This document shows, one piece after another, positions 35,775-44,612 of a stretch of 64,000 bases of DNA. The stretch lies in NCBI RefSeq assembly GCF_003443995.1, contig NZ_QWEY01000010.1, positions 124,001-188,000 on the forward strand, given 5' to 3'. Positions within the stretch are counted from its first letter, which is position 1. The number at the start of each line of letters is the position of its first letter. The notes beneath the pieces are model-generated. The model searched no databases and was not told the origin of the DNA. It was given only the letters and a program-made list of their open reading frames with translations. This DNA comes from Pseudotabrizicola alkalilacus. GTDB lineage: Bacteria > Pseudomonadota > Alphaproteobacteria > Rhodobacterales > Rhodobacteraceae. Made by a program: the position numbers and the translations under genes.

Positions 35775-36212
35775 TCAGACCAGCCCCGCCGCCTGCCGGG
35801 CGACCTCTGCCACGTCGCGGCTCAGGACCACCGTCTGCTCCATCGCGTTCAGCGCCACCCATCTGGCGTCGAGCGCATCATCCGCCGCCTCCGGCTCCCC
35901 CGCCTGCCAGTGGCACAGCACCGCGACCAGCACAAAATGCTGGCGCAGCCGGCCATCCGCGCCGTGATCATAGGCATCCACCGCCGCAAAGGCGCGGTCC
36001 GCCACGGCCCTGACGCCGGTTTCTTCCCACAACTCCCGCTCCGCCGCCGCCAGCAGGCTTTCGCCGAAATCGACCTTGCCGCCGGGAAACCCCCACAGCC
36101 CCGCATCCGGCGGATTGGCGCGCTGCACCAGAAGCACCTGCCCCGCGCGCAAAACAACCGCCAGCACGGCAGGGATCGGGCGTGGCGGGGTCAATGGCAA
36201 AGGGGGCTGCAT
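35775..36212 (-). CDS. NUDIX hydrolase
   Basis: A 145-residue pyrophosphohydrolase of nucleotide derivatives. The complete Nudix box lies at residues 45-67: GKVDFGE, then seven residues, then RELWEETGV, with the metal-binding Glu residues intact. The layout (VLAVVLRAGQVLLVQRANPPDAGLWGFPGG) is like ADP-ribose or dGTP pyrophosphatases; substrate cannot be decided. Convergent with the AI-2E gene, 8 bases between stops. Confidence 0.9.
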   Translation of the reverse strand: MQPPLPLTPPRPIPAVLAVVLRAGQVLLVQRANPPDAGLWGFPGGKVDFGESLLAAAERELWEETGVRAVADRAFAAVDAYDHGADGRLRQHFVLVAVLCHWQAGEPEAADDALDARWVALNAMEQTVVLSRDVAEVARQAAGLV

Positions 36213-36251
36213 CTGGCTGCTTCCGATCTGTCACAAAGCGCGGTACCGGCG

Positions 36252-36716
36252 TTATTGCGGCGCCGCGCAACTCAGTTTGTAGCCGACATGCGACGCATCA
36301 AACCCAAGGCTTTCGTAAAACCGATGCGCCTCTGGCCGGGCCCGGTCTGTCGTCAGCTGCACAAGCGTACAGCCCCGGCTGCGGCACGTCGCAATCGCCC
36401 AGTCAAACATCGCCCGACCGATACCTTGATTTCTATGGCTGCGGGCCACACGGACCGCTTCTATCTGCCCGCGTTTTGCCCCCCGCCGCGACAACCCCGG
36501 AATGAACGTCAGCTGAAGCGTCCCGACGATCTGCCCGGCGCTTTCCACAACGCACAAGAGCTGATTGCCATCCGCCTCGATCTCGCGAAAGGCGCTGTAA
36601 TAGTCCGAAAGATCACCCCTATCCGCTTCGCGCTGCCTCCCCAGCGCATCATCGGTCAGCATGCCGACGATTGCAGGAATGTCAGCCTCGCGGGCCTGTC
36701 GAAAACTCAGTGTCAA
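36252..36716 (-). CDS. GNAT family N-acetyltransferase
   Basis: A 154-residue acetyl-CoA-dependent acetyltransferase. Acetyl-CoA binding motif A is visible as VRVARSHRNQGIGRAMFDWA (the R-x-x-G-x-G/A pattern), followed by the HRFYESLGFDASHVGYKL C-terminal block. The substrate is unknown; small-molecule or amino-group targets are both possible. It lies 39 bases upstream of the NUDIX gene on the same strand. Confidence 0.88.
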   Translation of the reverse strand: MTLSFRQAREADIPAIVGMLTDDALGRQREADRGDLSDYYSAFREIEADGNQLLCVVESAGQIVGTLQLTFIPGLSRRGAKRGQIEAVRVARSHRNQGIGRAMFDWAIATCRSRGCTLVQLTTDRARPEAHRFYESLGFDASHVGYKLSCAAPQ

Positions 36717-36757
36717 AGGGTCCTCGCCTGATTGCCTAACTCAAAGGGTCGCCATCT

Positions 36758-37201
36758 TCACAACGCCGCCAGCCAGCCCTCCAGCCGTTTGGCGTTCACG
36801 CCCATATCTTCGCGGCCAAAGCGCAGGCGGGCGTGGATATACAGCCCGTCGTCACGCGCCTCTGCCGTGGTGAAATCGGGGAATCCCCACAGGGCAGAGC
36901 GGGTGACCCACGTGATCCGCCCCTCGGCCACCGATCCTGCCAGCCGGGTGGTGCGCGGCGTGGCAAGCGCCACGCCGTCCAGCCGAACCAGCAGATCACC
37001 GGGCGCGCCCGCAGCCGCCGACAGCCGCAGCCGCGCGCCGCCGGTTTCAGACAGCACCGCATCCCACGGCGCCTTGGCCCAGCCCGTACCATCCTGCGCC
37101 ACATGCCAGCGCGCCGCATCCGCAGGGGCCAGCCGCACAAAGGCCATCAGCCCCAGCACGGCCACGATCAGAACGGCAAAGATCAGCCCCATCATGCGCA
37201 T
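36758..37201 (-). CDS. DUF1499 family protein with N-terminal membrane anchor
   Basis: A 147-residue protein with one N-terminal hydrophobic helix (about 4-22) and a DUF1499 domain. The C-terminal block ITWVTRSALWGFPDFTTAEA...IHARLRFGREDMGVNAKRLEGWL matches the family pattern of a Gly/Asp pair and N-A-x-R near the end. Function unknown. It starts 7 bases after the agmatinase stop, so the two are likely co-transcribed. Confidence 0.75.
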   Translation of the reverse strand: MRMMGLIFAVLIVAVLGLMAFVRLAPADAARWHVAQDGTGWAKAPWDAVLSETGGARLRLSAAAGAPGDLLVRLDGVALATPRTTRLAGSVAEGRITWVTRSALWGFPDFTTAEARDDGLYIHARLRFGREDMGVNAKRLEGWLAAL

Positions 37202-37208
37202 GGCCTTT

Positions 37209-38174
37209 TCACCTGCGGAATTTTGCCCAATGGTACAGGCAAATCAGCTCATGCGCCACATGCGCCCCCGCAATCGCCGTGGCCCCGGTGGTGTCATAGG
37301 CGGGCGAGACCTCGACGATATCGCCGCCCACCATGTTGATCCCCGCCAGATCGCGCAGGCACGCCGCCGCCTGCCAGCTGTGCAAGCCCCCCCAGACCGG
37401 CGTGCCGGTCCCCGGTGCGCAGGACGGATCGAGGCAATCAATGTCAAAGGTCACATAGACCGGCCGGTCGCCGACAATCTGTTTCGCCCGCGCCACGGCA
37501 TGGGCTGTGCCCTTCTCATGCACCGTACGGGCGTCGATATACTCGACCCCCAGATAATCGTCGCAGTGGGTGCGGATGCCGATCTGCACTGACGCGGAGG
37601 GATCAATCACCCCCGACTTCACCGCCTTGTAGAAAAACGTGCCATGGTCGATCCGGTCCATGTCATCATCCTGCCACAGGTCGGAATGCGCGTCGAAATG
37701 GATCACTGCCATCGGGCCATACTTTTCGGCATAGGCGCGCAGGATCGGCAGGGTGATGAAATGATCGCCCCCCAGCGTCACCGTGCCCGGCCCCGCCGCC
37801 AGTATCCCCCGGATATGATCGGTCAGCAGCCCCGGAAAGCTGGGCGTATGGGCATAGTCAAACGCGACATCGCCGTAATCCACCACGGCCATCTCTTCCA
37901 GCGGGTTGGTCGGCCAGCCATAGGGCGGGTCAAACGGCTGCAACGCGCTCGCCTCGCGGATCGCACGCGGTCCAAAGCGGGTGCCGGTGCGGTGCGTCAC
38001 CGCCTGATCGAACGGAACCCCGGTGATCGCCAGATCAACTCCGGTCAGATCCTTGGTATAGGTGCGGCGCAGAAAACTGGTAGCCCCGGCAAAGGCATTT
38101 TCAAACGCCAGCCCCTTCAACCCCTTGCGGGTAAAGGCGGTATCCACCTGCGATTTCGCATCTTCCAGAGCCAT
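37209..38174 (-). CDS. speB: agmatinase (ureohydrolase family)
   Basis: Manganese enzyme hydrolysing agmatine to putrescine and urea, 321 residues. Metal-binding motifs GGDHFITLP, HFDAHSDLW and the DIDCLDP block with the conserved Asp pair are present, followed by PGTGTPVWGG. The ATG at 38174 follows GGGAG; upstream in-frame sequence is not family-like. Related guanidine-type substrates (for example guanidinobutyrate) cannot be excluded. Upstream of DUF1499 on the same strand. Confidence 0.88.
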   Translation of the reverse strand: MALEDAKSQVDTAFTRKGLKGLAFENAFAGATSFLRRTYTKDLTGVDLAITGVPFDQAVTHRTGTRFGPRAIREASALQPFDPPYGWPTNPLEEMAVVDYGDVAFDYAHTPSFPGLLTDHIRGILAAGPGTVTLGGDHFITLPILRAYAEKYGPMAVIHFDAHSDLWQDDDMDRIDHGTFFYKAVKSGVIDPSASVQIGIRTHCDDYLGVEYIDARTVHEKGTAHAVARAKQIVGDRPVYVTFDIDCLDPSCAPGTGTPVWGGLHSWQAAACLRDLAGINMVGGDIVEVSPAYDTTGATAIAGAHVAHELICLYHWAKFRR

Positions 38175-38269
38175 GTCAAACACTCCCGTTGGCCAAACGG
38201 TCGTCATTCTGTCCCTCGGAGACGCGCCAGATCCGGTTGGCGCGAGATGACCCGAGCCACCCCGGCCTG

Positions 38270-38689
38270 TCAACCCTGCCCCGACCCCGCTGAGAACACC
38301 TCTTGCTTGCGTTTGGACAGCGAGAATCCGTGGCCGTTGTCATTGGCACAGCTCATACCAGTCGGTTCCGACCAGCAGGTGATGCCCTCGATGTAGATCT
38401 CTTCGCCGTATTCCAGCACCTCGGCCTCACCATCCAGCGCCGAATCCCCGGCACAGATCGCGCCCGCCCGGCCAAACTGGCCCACGGCAAAGGCATGGCC
38501 GAAATCCAGCTCGCATTCGCCGCTGTCGCGGAAACTGGGCGTGAACTCGGCCAGATCGCAGCGCGCCATCGTCTCTTCCTCGATCGTGATATAGCAGCCG
38601 ATATTGCCGGTCGGCGACTGAAACGCGTAATATTCCTGCGCCATCGCCGGACCCGCGGCCAAAGCCGCCACAGCCAAAATCACTCTCAT
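38270..38689 (-). CDS. secreted Cys-containing protein, DUF6636-like
   Basis: A 139-residue protein with a signal peptide (AALAAGPAMAQ, cleavage near residue 18). The mature part has FQSPTGNIGCYI, an MARCDLAEF block, a central CELDFGHAF, CAGDSAL, and GMSCANDNGHGFSLSKRKQEVF. Six to seven cysteines point to disulphide bonds in the periplasm. This resembles DUF6636 proteins; function unknown. The stop is about 95 bases upstream of the agmatinase start. Confidence 0.6.
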   Translation of the reverse strand: MRVILAVAALAAGPAMAQEYYAFQSPTGNIGCYITIEEETMARCDLAEFTPSFRDSGECELDFGHAFAVGQFGRAGAICAGDSALDGEAEVLEYGEEIYIEGITCWSEPTGMSCANDNGHGFSLSKRKQEVFSAGSGQG

Positions 38690-38818
38690 CGTTACACCCT
38701 GCTCCGGCGGCGGGCCGTGATGGCCAGACCCAAACCCGAGTGGCAGGCTAGCAGCCCCGATTTCCGTTTGATAGCGGGAACATCGGGGCGAGACCTCCAC
38801 CAGCTTGGGCCCCCCGTT

Positions 38819-39967
38819 TCAAACCCGCGCGCGGCGCACCCGCCCGTCATAGGCCGGCCTATCACTGTCCGCCTGCGCGACCGGCAACGGCGCTTTCGGT
38901 CTTTTGTCCTGCAGATAGGTGATCGTGCCCGACGGCATCGTCCTGGTCAGTGCGGGCAGCTGCGCGCTCGGATCGGTCACGCAGCGCTGATACAGCTTTT
39001 GCGCCCAATCTTCGGTCAGAACCGTGTCAATCTCCTGCCGGTGATGCGCGCGGGCCTGTTCGGTCAACGCCGCCAGCTTGCCACCTGTCAGCTGATCCAT
39101 CTGCTGCATCGCCGCCTTTAACCTTGGCGCCATTGCCGCCAGCCGGAGGTCTTCCGAACCATTCTTGTTGCGACCGCGCCAATAGCGGTGATCAATATTG
39201 CGGTTGGCCTGATGCGCGCTGCCCTTTGCGCTTTTCAGGATAAAACTCGATGCGTCCCGGACGATATAATGATTGACCTGCGCAAACCGTTGCAATCCGG
39301 GGTCCGAGCATTGAAAATTCCGGGTGATATACGCATCCGGTGACAGACCCGACCCGTTCACAACACGCAGATCATCACGCCCCGACTCCAGCGCCCGCGG
39401 ATTATGCACACCCGGTCGTTCATAGGCCGTGCGCCGGAACAGCGCTTTGAAGGCCTCGACCCTCACCCCCATATCCGCCCCGGTCTCGCAGCGCGTGAAT
39501 GTTTCGGTCAGCAGCCCGTCTTGCGGTGCGACATATCCCGAATTGCCGAATTTACGCCAGTTGATACAGGCGCAATCAAACTCCGGCATCGCCTTGAAAA
39601 GCGATGATAATGTGCCATCCCCGGCATGAATTACCAGAAACTCATCCAGATCCAGCGCCATGACCCAATCGGCGGCCAGATAACCGGGTTGCCGGGTCGC
39701 ACGGGTATAGGCGCGGACCTGATGGCACCCGCGCGGGGCCCGGTTGTATTTGTATGTGATCAGATTATGACGCGCCATTTCAGCCAGTATCTGATGCGTC
39801 CCATCGGTCGAGTCATTCTGAAATATGATGATATTATCAAACCCGATCATCCGGTGATAGGCGACCCATTCCCACAAATAGGGGCCTTCATCCTTTACAG
39901 TCGCAACCAGCGCAAATGTGTTTTTACCGCCGGAGGGAGCCAATGCTCCACCACGCAATTCCGCCAT
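38819..39967 (-). CDS. glycosyltransferase family 2 protein
   Basis: A 382-residue protein. The N-terminus has FALVATVKDEGPYLWEWVAYHRMIGFDNIIIFQNDSTDGT, typical of Glyco_tranf_2_4/DUF23-like transferases, and a DxD-like ALDLDEF motif near residue 105 for metal/sugar nucleotide binding. No membrane segment is evident. Base composition is lower in GC than its neighbours, with codons such as AAT and GAT more frequent. The acceptor is unknown; surface polysaccharide modification is likely. No other sugar genes flank it. Confidence 0.85.
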   Translation of the reverse strand: MAELRGGALAPSGGKNTFALVATVKDEGPYLWEWVAYHRMIGFDNIIIFQNDSTDGTHQILAEMARHNLITYKYNRAPRGCHQVRAYTRATRQPGYLAADWVMALDLDEFLVIHAGDGTLSSLFKAMPEFDCACINWRKFGNSGYVAPQDGLLTETFTRCETGADMGVRVEAFKALFRRTAYERPGVHNPRALESGRDDLRVVNGSGLSPDAYITRNFQCSDPGLQRFAQVNHYIVRDASSFILKSAKGSAHQANRNIDHRYWRGRNKNGSEDLRLAAMAPRLKAAMQQMDQLTGGKLAALTEQARAHHRQEIDTVLTEDWAQKLYQRCVTDPSAQLPALTRTMPSGTITYLQDKRPKAPLPVAQADSDRPAYDGRVRRARV

Positions 39968-40168
39968 ATGACCCTCGCATCCTCAATGCAGCGCTCTGTT
40001 TTCCAATTCATGCGTGGCGCATTTCAAGGACCAGGACACCATTTTAAGAAAATGATAGGGATCGGACTCCCCCGGATCAATCAAAAAGGACCAGACCGCC
40101 CCGAAAGGCCGCCGCATTCCCCTTCGACCTGCGGCCCATAAGCCACAGATCAAAGGTTAAGAAACCCC

Positions 40169-40184
40169 TAACATTCACATGTTA
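40169..40184. promoter_or_regulatory. perfect palindrome TAACAT-tcac-ATGTTA
   Basis: A 6-bp perfect inverted repeat with a 4-base centre, in an AT-rich patch between the M20 amidohydrolase stop and the glycosyltransferase start. It could be an operator or weak hairpin. Nothing else is seen in this gap of 268 bases. Confidence 0.3.
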
Positions 40185-40235
40185 AGGTGTTGATTTAAAA
40201 AGACATCATCAGCTGTAACACAGGGGGAAACCGCA

Positions 40236-41399
40236 TCACCCCAGCGGCTGTGCCCGCTCTACCAGCCGGGCAAAGAAACTTGCCCCCACCGGGGCGGCCT
40301 CATCGTTGAAATCATAGGCCGCATGGTGCAGCCCCGCCCCCGGCCCGATCCCCATGAACAGATAGGCCCCCGGACGGGCCTCCAGCATATAGCTGAAATC
40401 CTCCGACCCCATCTCACGCGGCGCCCGCGCATTCACCGCCGCCTCGCCCGAAATCTCGGCGGCCACGGCGGCGGCAAAATCGGCCTCCTCGGGCGTGTTC
40501 ACGGTGGCCGGATAGCCCCAGTCATACTCCACCTCAGCGCTCACATTGAACGCCGCCGCATGCCCCGCCACAATCTCCAGCACCCGCCGCTTCAGCAGAT
40601 CGCGGACCTCTGGCTTGAACGACCGGATCGTGGCGCAAAACGTGGCCACCTCGGGGATGATGTTCGACGCGGTGCCCGCGTGGATCTGCGTGACCGAGAT
40701 TACCGCCTCGTCCAGCGCATAGACGTTGCGCGGGATGATGGTCTGCACCGCCTGCACCATCGCCACCACCGCCACCACCGGATCGATACAGTCATGCGGC
40801 GTCGCCCCATGCCCGCCCTTGCCGGTCACCGTGACCCAGGCCGTATCGACCGAGGCCATCAGCGGCCCCGGCGTGGTCTGGAAATGCCCCAGCGGAATGT
40901 TGGGCGCATTGTGGATGCCAAAGATTCGCGCGATGTCAAAGCGGTCCATCACCCCTTCTTCCACCATCACGCCGCCACCGCCGCCCTCTTCCTCGGCGGG
41001 CTGGAACAGGATCGCCACGCGCCCCGCAAAATTCCGGGTCTCGGCCAGATACTTCGCCGCCCCCAGCGCCATGGTCACATGCCCGTCATGCCCGCAGGCG
41101 TGCATCTTGCCCGGCACGGTCGAGGCATAGTCCACCCCCGTCATCTCATGAATCGCCAGCGCATCCATATCGGCGCGCAAGCCGATGGTCGGCCCCGGAC
41201 CCTGCCCGTTGATGATCGCCACCACCCCGGTTTTCGCGATCCCCTCATGAATCTCATCCACCCCCATCTCGCGCAGACGCGCGACGATAAAGGCCGCCGT
41301 GTTGTGGCAGTCGAATTCCAGCTCGGGATTCGCATGCAGGTGCCGACGCCAGCCCTTCATTTCTTCGGCAAAAGCCGCGATACGGTTCAGGACAGGCAT
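40236..41399 (-). CDS. M20 family amidohydrolase
   Basis: Dizinc amidohydrolase of the hippurate/IAA-amino-acid hydrolase group, 387 residues. Blocks: WRRHLHANPELEFDC, LRADMDALAI, HACGHDGH with a metal-binding His/Asp pair, QPAEEEGGGG, and the dimerisation domain with GKGGHGATPH. The ATG at 41399 follows GGAGTAAG. Substrate unknown; N-acylated amino acids are typical. Divergent from mazG. Confidence 0.9.
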   Translation of the reverse strand: MPVLNRIAAFAEEMKGWRRHLHANPELEFDCHNTAAFIVARLREMGVDEIHEGIAKTGVVAIINGQGPGPTIGLRADMDALAIHEMTGVDYASTVPGKMHACGHDGHVTMALGAAKYLAETRNFAGRVAILFQPAEEEGGGGGVMVEEGVMDRFDIARIFGIHNAPNIPLGHFQTTPGPLMASVDTAWVTVTGKGGHGATPHDCIDPVVAVVAMVQAVQTIIPRNVYALDEAVISVTQIHAGTASNIIPEVATFCATIRSFKPEVRDLLKRRVLEIVAGHAAAFNVSAEVEYDWGYPATVNTPEEADFAAAVAAEISGEAAVNARAPREMGSEDFSYMLEARPGAYLFMGIGPGAGLHHAAYDFNDEAAPVGASFFARLVERAQPLG

Positions 41400-41457
41400 G
41401 GGTCTTACTCCTTTGGACTTCGGCCTTTGATCAAATCGGAAAACCAAGGTGCCTGCA

Positions 41458-42294
41458 ATGCCCCCTCAGCCCGATCCCCAAAGCTTGATCCACGACCCCG
41501 ACGGCGGGTTGCCCCGCCTGCGCGCCATAATGGCCCGGCTGCGCGACCCCGAAACCGGCTGCCCCTGGGATCTGGAACAGGATTTCGCCAGCATCGCGCC
41601 CTATACGATTGAAGAGGCTTATGAGGTCGCCGATGCCATCGACCGGCAGGATTGGCGCGAGCTGCGCGGCGAGCTGGGCGATTTGCTCTTTCAGTCAGTG
41701 TTTCACGCGCAAATGGCCGAAGAAGCCGGGCATTTCGATCTGGATGACGTGATCCGCAGCATTTCCGACAAGATGATCGCCCGGCATCCGCATGTCTTTG
41801 GCACCGAGTCGCGCGACAAATCCGCGGCACAGCAGACCGCCGACTGGGAAGCGCTGAAGGCGGCGGAGCGTGGCCCGGCGCGCGTGCTCGACGGCGTGGC
41901 GCTTGGCCTGCCGGCGCTGATGCGGGCGGTCAAACTGCAAAAGCGCGCGGCGCGGGTCGGGTTCGACTGGCCCTCCACCGATCAGGTGGTGGCCAAGATC
42001 ACCGAAGAAGCGGCGGAACTGGTCGAGGCCCGCGACACCCTGTCGCAAGCCGAAGTGACAGAGGAGTTCGGCGACCTTTTGTTCGTCATGGCCAACCTCG
42101 CCCGCCACCTGAACGTTGACCCCGAAGCCGCCCTGCGCGCTGCCAATGCCAAGTTCACCCGGCGGTTCCAGCGGATCGAGGATTGGCTGGCCGAGGCGGG
42201 CCGCACGCCAGCCGAATCCGATCTGACCGAAATGGATGTGCTGTGGGACCGGGCCAAGGCCGAAGAAAAAGCGTCGAGGACGCCAATAGAATAG
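41458..42294 (+). CDS. mazG: nucleoside triphosphate pyrophosphohydrolase MazG
   Basis: Hydrolyses NTPs, including damaged ones, to NMP and pyrophosphate, 278 residues. Two MazG domains are visible: residues about 10-120 with LRDPETGCPWDLEQ, EEAYEVADAI and GELGDLLFQ, and about 160-260 with EEAAELVEARD and EEFGDLLFVMANLAR, carrying EExxE-type magnesium sites. The ATG at 41458 follows AAGG; a GTG at 41449 is possible. Divergent from the M20 gene and upstream of the iron-binding-protein gene. Confidence 0.94.
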   Translation: MPPQPDPQSLIHDPDGGLPRLRAIMARLRDPETGCPWDLEQDFASIAPYTIEEAYEVADAIDRQDWRELRGELGDLLFQSVFHAQMAEEAGHFDLDDVIRSISDKMIARHPHVFGTESRDKSAAQQTADWEALKAAERGPARVLDGVALGLPALMRAVKLQKRAARVGFDWPSTDQVVAKITEEAAELVEARDTLSQAEVTEEFGDLLFVMANLARHLNVDPEAALRAANAKFTRRFQRIEDWLAEAGRTPAESDLTEMDVLWDRAKAEEKASRTPIE

Positions 42295-42315
42295 CCAAAG
42301 TTTTTCACTCAACTA

Positions 42316-42356
42316 TTGACCGAAGTAAATTTGTCAGGTTTATGGGCTGCATAATT
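42316..42356 (+). promoter_or_regulatory. candidate promoter with imperfect TTGAC/GTCAG inverted repeat upstream of iron-binding protein
   Basis: TTGACC at 42316-42321 is followed 17-18 bases later by TTTATGG, a plausible -35/-10 pair. TTGAC (42316) and GTCAG (42333) face each other across 12 bases, which could be an iron-responsive operator; iron regulators in Rhodobacterales bind inverted repeats of this general kind. This is pattern only and no consensus could be checked. An AAAGGA ribosome binding site precedes the ATG. Confidence 0.35.
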
Positions 42357-42376
42357 TCTGACCAAAGGACTCAACC

Positions 42377-43384
42377 ATGACCTTCCGTCTTTCCCTTGCA
42401 GCCCTTGCCCTTGGCACCGTGGCGATGCCCGCCCTTGCCGATGAGATCAACATTTATTCCCACCGTCAGCCCGAACTGATCCAGCCGATCATCGACGCTT
42501 TTACCGCCGAGACCGGCATCACGGTGAACATCGCATTCGTTGACAAGGGCATGTCCGAGCGTCTGGTGGCCGAAGGCGACCGCTCGCCCGCCGATCTGGT
42601 GCTGACCGTCGATATCGCCCGTCTGACCCAGGTGGTTGACGCTGGCGTGACCCAACCCGTCGAATCCGAGGTGCTCGCTGCCAATATCCCGGCAGAGCTG
42701 CGCGACGAGGCCAATCACTGGTTCGGGGTCACCACCCGTGCCCGCATCGTCTACGCCAGCAAAGACCGCGTGGCCGAGGGCGAAGTGACCACCTACGAAG
42801 ATCTGGCCGATCCGAAGTGGAAAGACCGTATCTGCATCCGTTCGGGCACCAATGATTACAACGTCGCCCTGACCGCCGCCGTCATCGCCCACCATGGCGA
42901 AGAAGCGGCCAAAACCTGGCTGGAAGGCGTCAAGGCCAACCTCGCCCGTAAACCCGATGGCGGCGACCGCGATCAGGTCAAGGCGATTGCGGCTGGCGAA
43001 TGCGACATCGCCGTTGGCAACACCTATTACATCGGTCAGATGATGGCCGACCCGGAACAGCGCCCGGCAGCCGAAGCGGTCAACATCGTGTTCCCGACGT
43101 TTACCGATGCCGGCACCCATGTGAACGTCTCGGGCGTGGCGCTGACCAAAGCCGCGCCGAACAAGGACAACGCCATCAAGTTCATGGAATGGCTGACCGG
43201 CGACGCGGCGCAAAAGATCTATGCCGAAACCAACTACGAATTCCCGGTCAAGGCTGGCGTGGAAAAGTCGGAACTGGTGGCAAGCTGGGGTGAGTTCACC
43301 GCCGACACCAAGCCGCTGACCGAAGTGGCCAAGCTGCGCCCGGCAGCGCTGAAGCTCATCGAAGAAGTGAACTTCGACGGCTAA
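42377..43384 (+). CDS. Fe(3+) ABC transporter substrate-binding protein
   Basis: Periplasmic ferric-iron receptor of the FbpA/FutA family, 335 residues. Signal peptide ends ALAD near residue 21; the mature part starts INIYSHRQPELIQPIIDAF. The tyrosine pair GNTYYIGQM at about residue 215, which binds iron in the family, is intact. No permease or ATPase is beside it, so it is an orphan or works with a distant transporter. It has its own promoter region and terminator. Codon use is strongly biased to C-ending codons, suggesting high expression. Confidence 0.9.
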   Translation: MTFRLSLAALALGTVAMPALADEINIYSHRQPELIQPIIDAFTAETGITVNIAFVDKGMSERLVAEGDRSPADLVLTVDIARLTQVVDAGVTQPVESEVLAANIPAELRDEANHWFGVTTRARIVYASKDRVAEGEVTTYEDLADPKWKDRICIRSGTNDYNVALTAAVIAHHGEEAAKTWLEGVKANLARKPDGGDRDQVKAIAAGECDIAVGNTYYIGQMMADPEQRPAAEAVNIVFPTFTDAGTHVNVSGVALTKAAPNKDNAIKFMEWLTGDAAQKIYAETNYEFPVKAGVEKSELVASWGEFTADTKPLTEVAKLRPAALKLIEEVNFDG

Positions 43385-43407
43385 TCTGCTGATCTGAAAT
43401 GACAAAG

Positions 43408-43437
43408 GCCCCGGATCATTCCGGGGTCTTTTGCTAT
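43408..43437. terminator. bidirectional intrinsic terminator
   Basis: Stem with CCCCGGA and TTCCGGGG, short ATCA loop, followed by TTTTGC on the plus strand and by CTTTGTC on the minus strand. It lies between the convergent iron-binding-protein and beta-propeller genes, and the first base of the minus-strand stop is only a few bases away. Confidence 0.85.
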
Positions 43438-44492
43438 TCTACCGCCACTTCGACACACAGAATGGTCGGCAGATGGCGGGCGATCTCCTGCCAGCTGTCG
43501 CCTTCATCCTCACTGGCGAACACTGAACCGGAGTTGGTGCCGAAATACACCCCTGCAGGATCGTGCCGATCTACCGCCATGCCTTGCCGCAAAACCGTAA
43601 AGAAACAATCCTTTACCGGTAGTCCCTCACGCATGTCCTGCCAGCTTTCGCCGCCATCGCGTGACCGCCACACCGCCGCCGACGCCCCCGGCGGAAACCG
43701 CCCCTCGCTGTCGCCGTTCAGCGGAAAGGTCCAAATGGTGCCGGGGTCATGCGGATGCGCGCCAACCGGAAAGCCAAAGGTGGATGGCAGACCTGCCGTC
43801 ACCTCTTCCCACGACTGCGCCCCATCCCGGCTGCGATAGACGCCCTGATGGTTCTGCATATAGATCAGCCCCTTTTCGGCCCCCCACATCATGTTGTGAA
43901 CACAGTGGAAAATCTCATCCTCGCGCCGGAACTCCTCACCCTCCCAATGGCGTGCCAGCGCACCTGCCGGGCCGGGGCGATTGCTGCGGCGATTGCGCGA
44001 CTCCCACGTCACGCCCCCATCTGCCGAATGAAACACCCCCGCCGCCGAAATCCCGACCCAGATCCCGCCTTTGCCATCGGTCAGAATGGTGTGCAACGTC
44101 AGCCCCGCCGCCCCCGGTTGCCAGTGATCCGCGCCCGGCACCGCATTCAGGCCGGGCAGCTTCCCCCATGTCGCGCCCTCATCACGCGACTCGTACAGGG
44201 CGGCGGGTTTGGTGCCCGCCAGCAGGCGGTCGCCATCGCGCGCCAGCGACCAGACCGATTGCACGCCGCCGTCAAAGCCCTCGCCTGACAGGCTCCACCC
44301 GCCATTCCGCCGCCGCCAGACTCCTGCGGGAAACCAGCCGCCACCCCCGGCAGCCCAGATCTGCGTCCCCTCAGCCAAGGCATGATTTATCCCCATGCCG
44401 TCGCAAAAAGGCCCCTCGACACGCCAACCGTCGCGACCATACAGTAAAAACAATCCCTTGGTTGTTCCGACCAACAGAGTCGCGCGTCCCAT
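43434..44492 (-). CDS. sialidase/BNR-repeat-type beta-propeller protein
   Basis: A 352-residue protein with no signal peptide. Repeated Asp-box-like units are visible: SRDEGATWG, ADGGVTWE, SRDGAQSWE, SRDGGESWQ and SEDEGDSWQ, each at the end of a beta blade, as in sialidase/VPS10/YCF48 propellers. The catalytic residues of sialidases are not evident, so it is more likely a binding or scaffold protein. The ATG at 44492 follows GGGAGG. Divergent from the nucleoside hydrolase. Confidence 0.8.
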   Translation of the reverse strand: MGRATLLVGTTKGLFLLYGRDGWRVEGPFCDGMGINHALAEGTQIWAAGGGGWFPAGVWRRRNGGWSLSGEGFDGGVQSVWSLARDGDRLLAGTKPAALYESRDEGATWGKLPGLNAVPGADHWQPGAAGLTLHTILTDGKGGIWVGISAAGVFHSADGGVTWESRNRRSNRPGPAGALARHWEGEEFRREDEIFHCVHNMMWGAEKGLIYMQNHQGVYRSRDGAQSWEEVTAGLPSTFGFPVGAHPHDPGTIWTFPLNGDSEGRFPPGASAAVWRSRDGGESWQDMREGLPVKDCFFTVLRQGMAVDRHDPAGVYFGTNSGSVFASEDEGDSWQEIARHLPTILCVEVAVE

Positions 44493-44612
44493 CGCAGCCT
44501 CCCACAACCGACTGTACTGAAGCTACCATCACACAGATTTTGAGACAATTATTTTACCATCTGGACAAATCATTCGTGCTGGCATTGGTTCGCGCGCTGA
44601 CAGGAGACTCGT

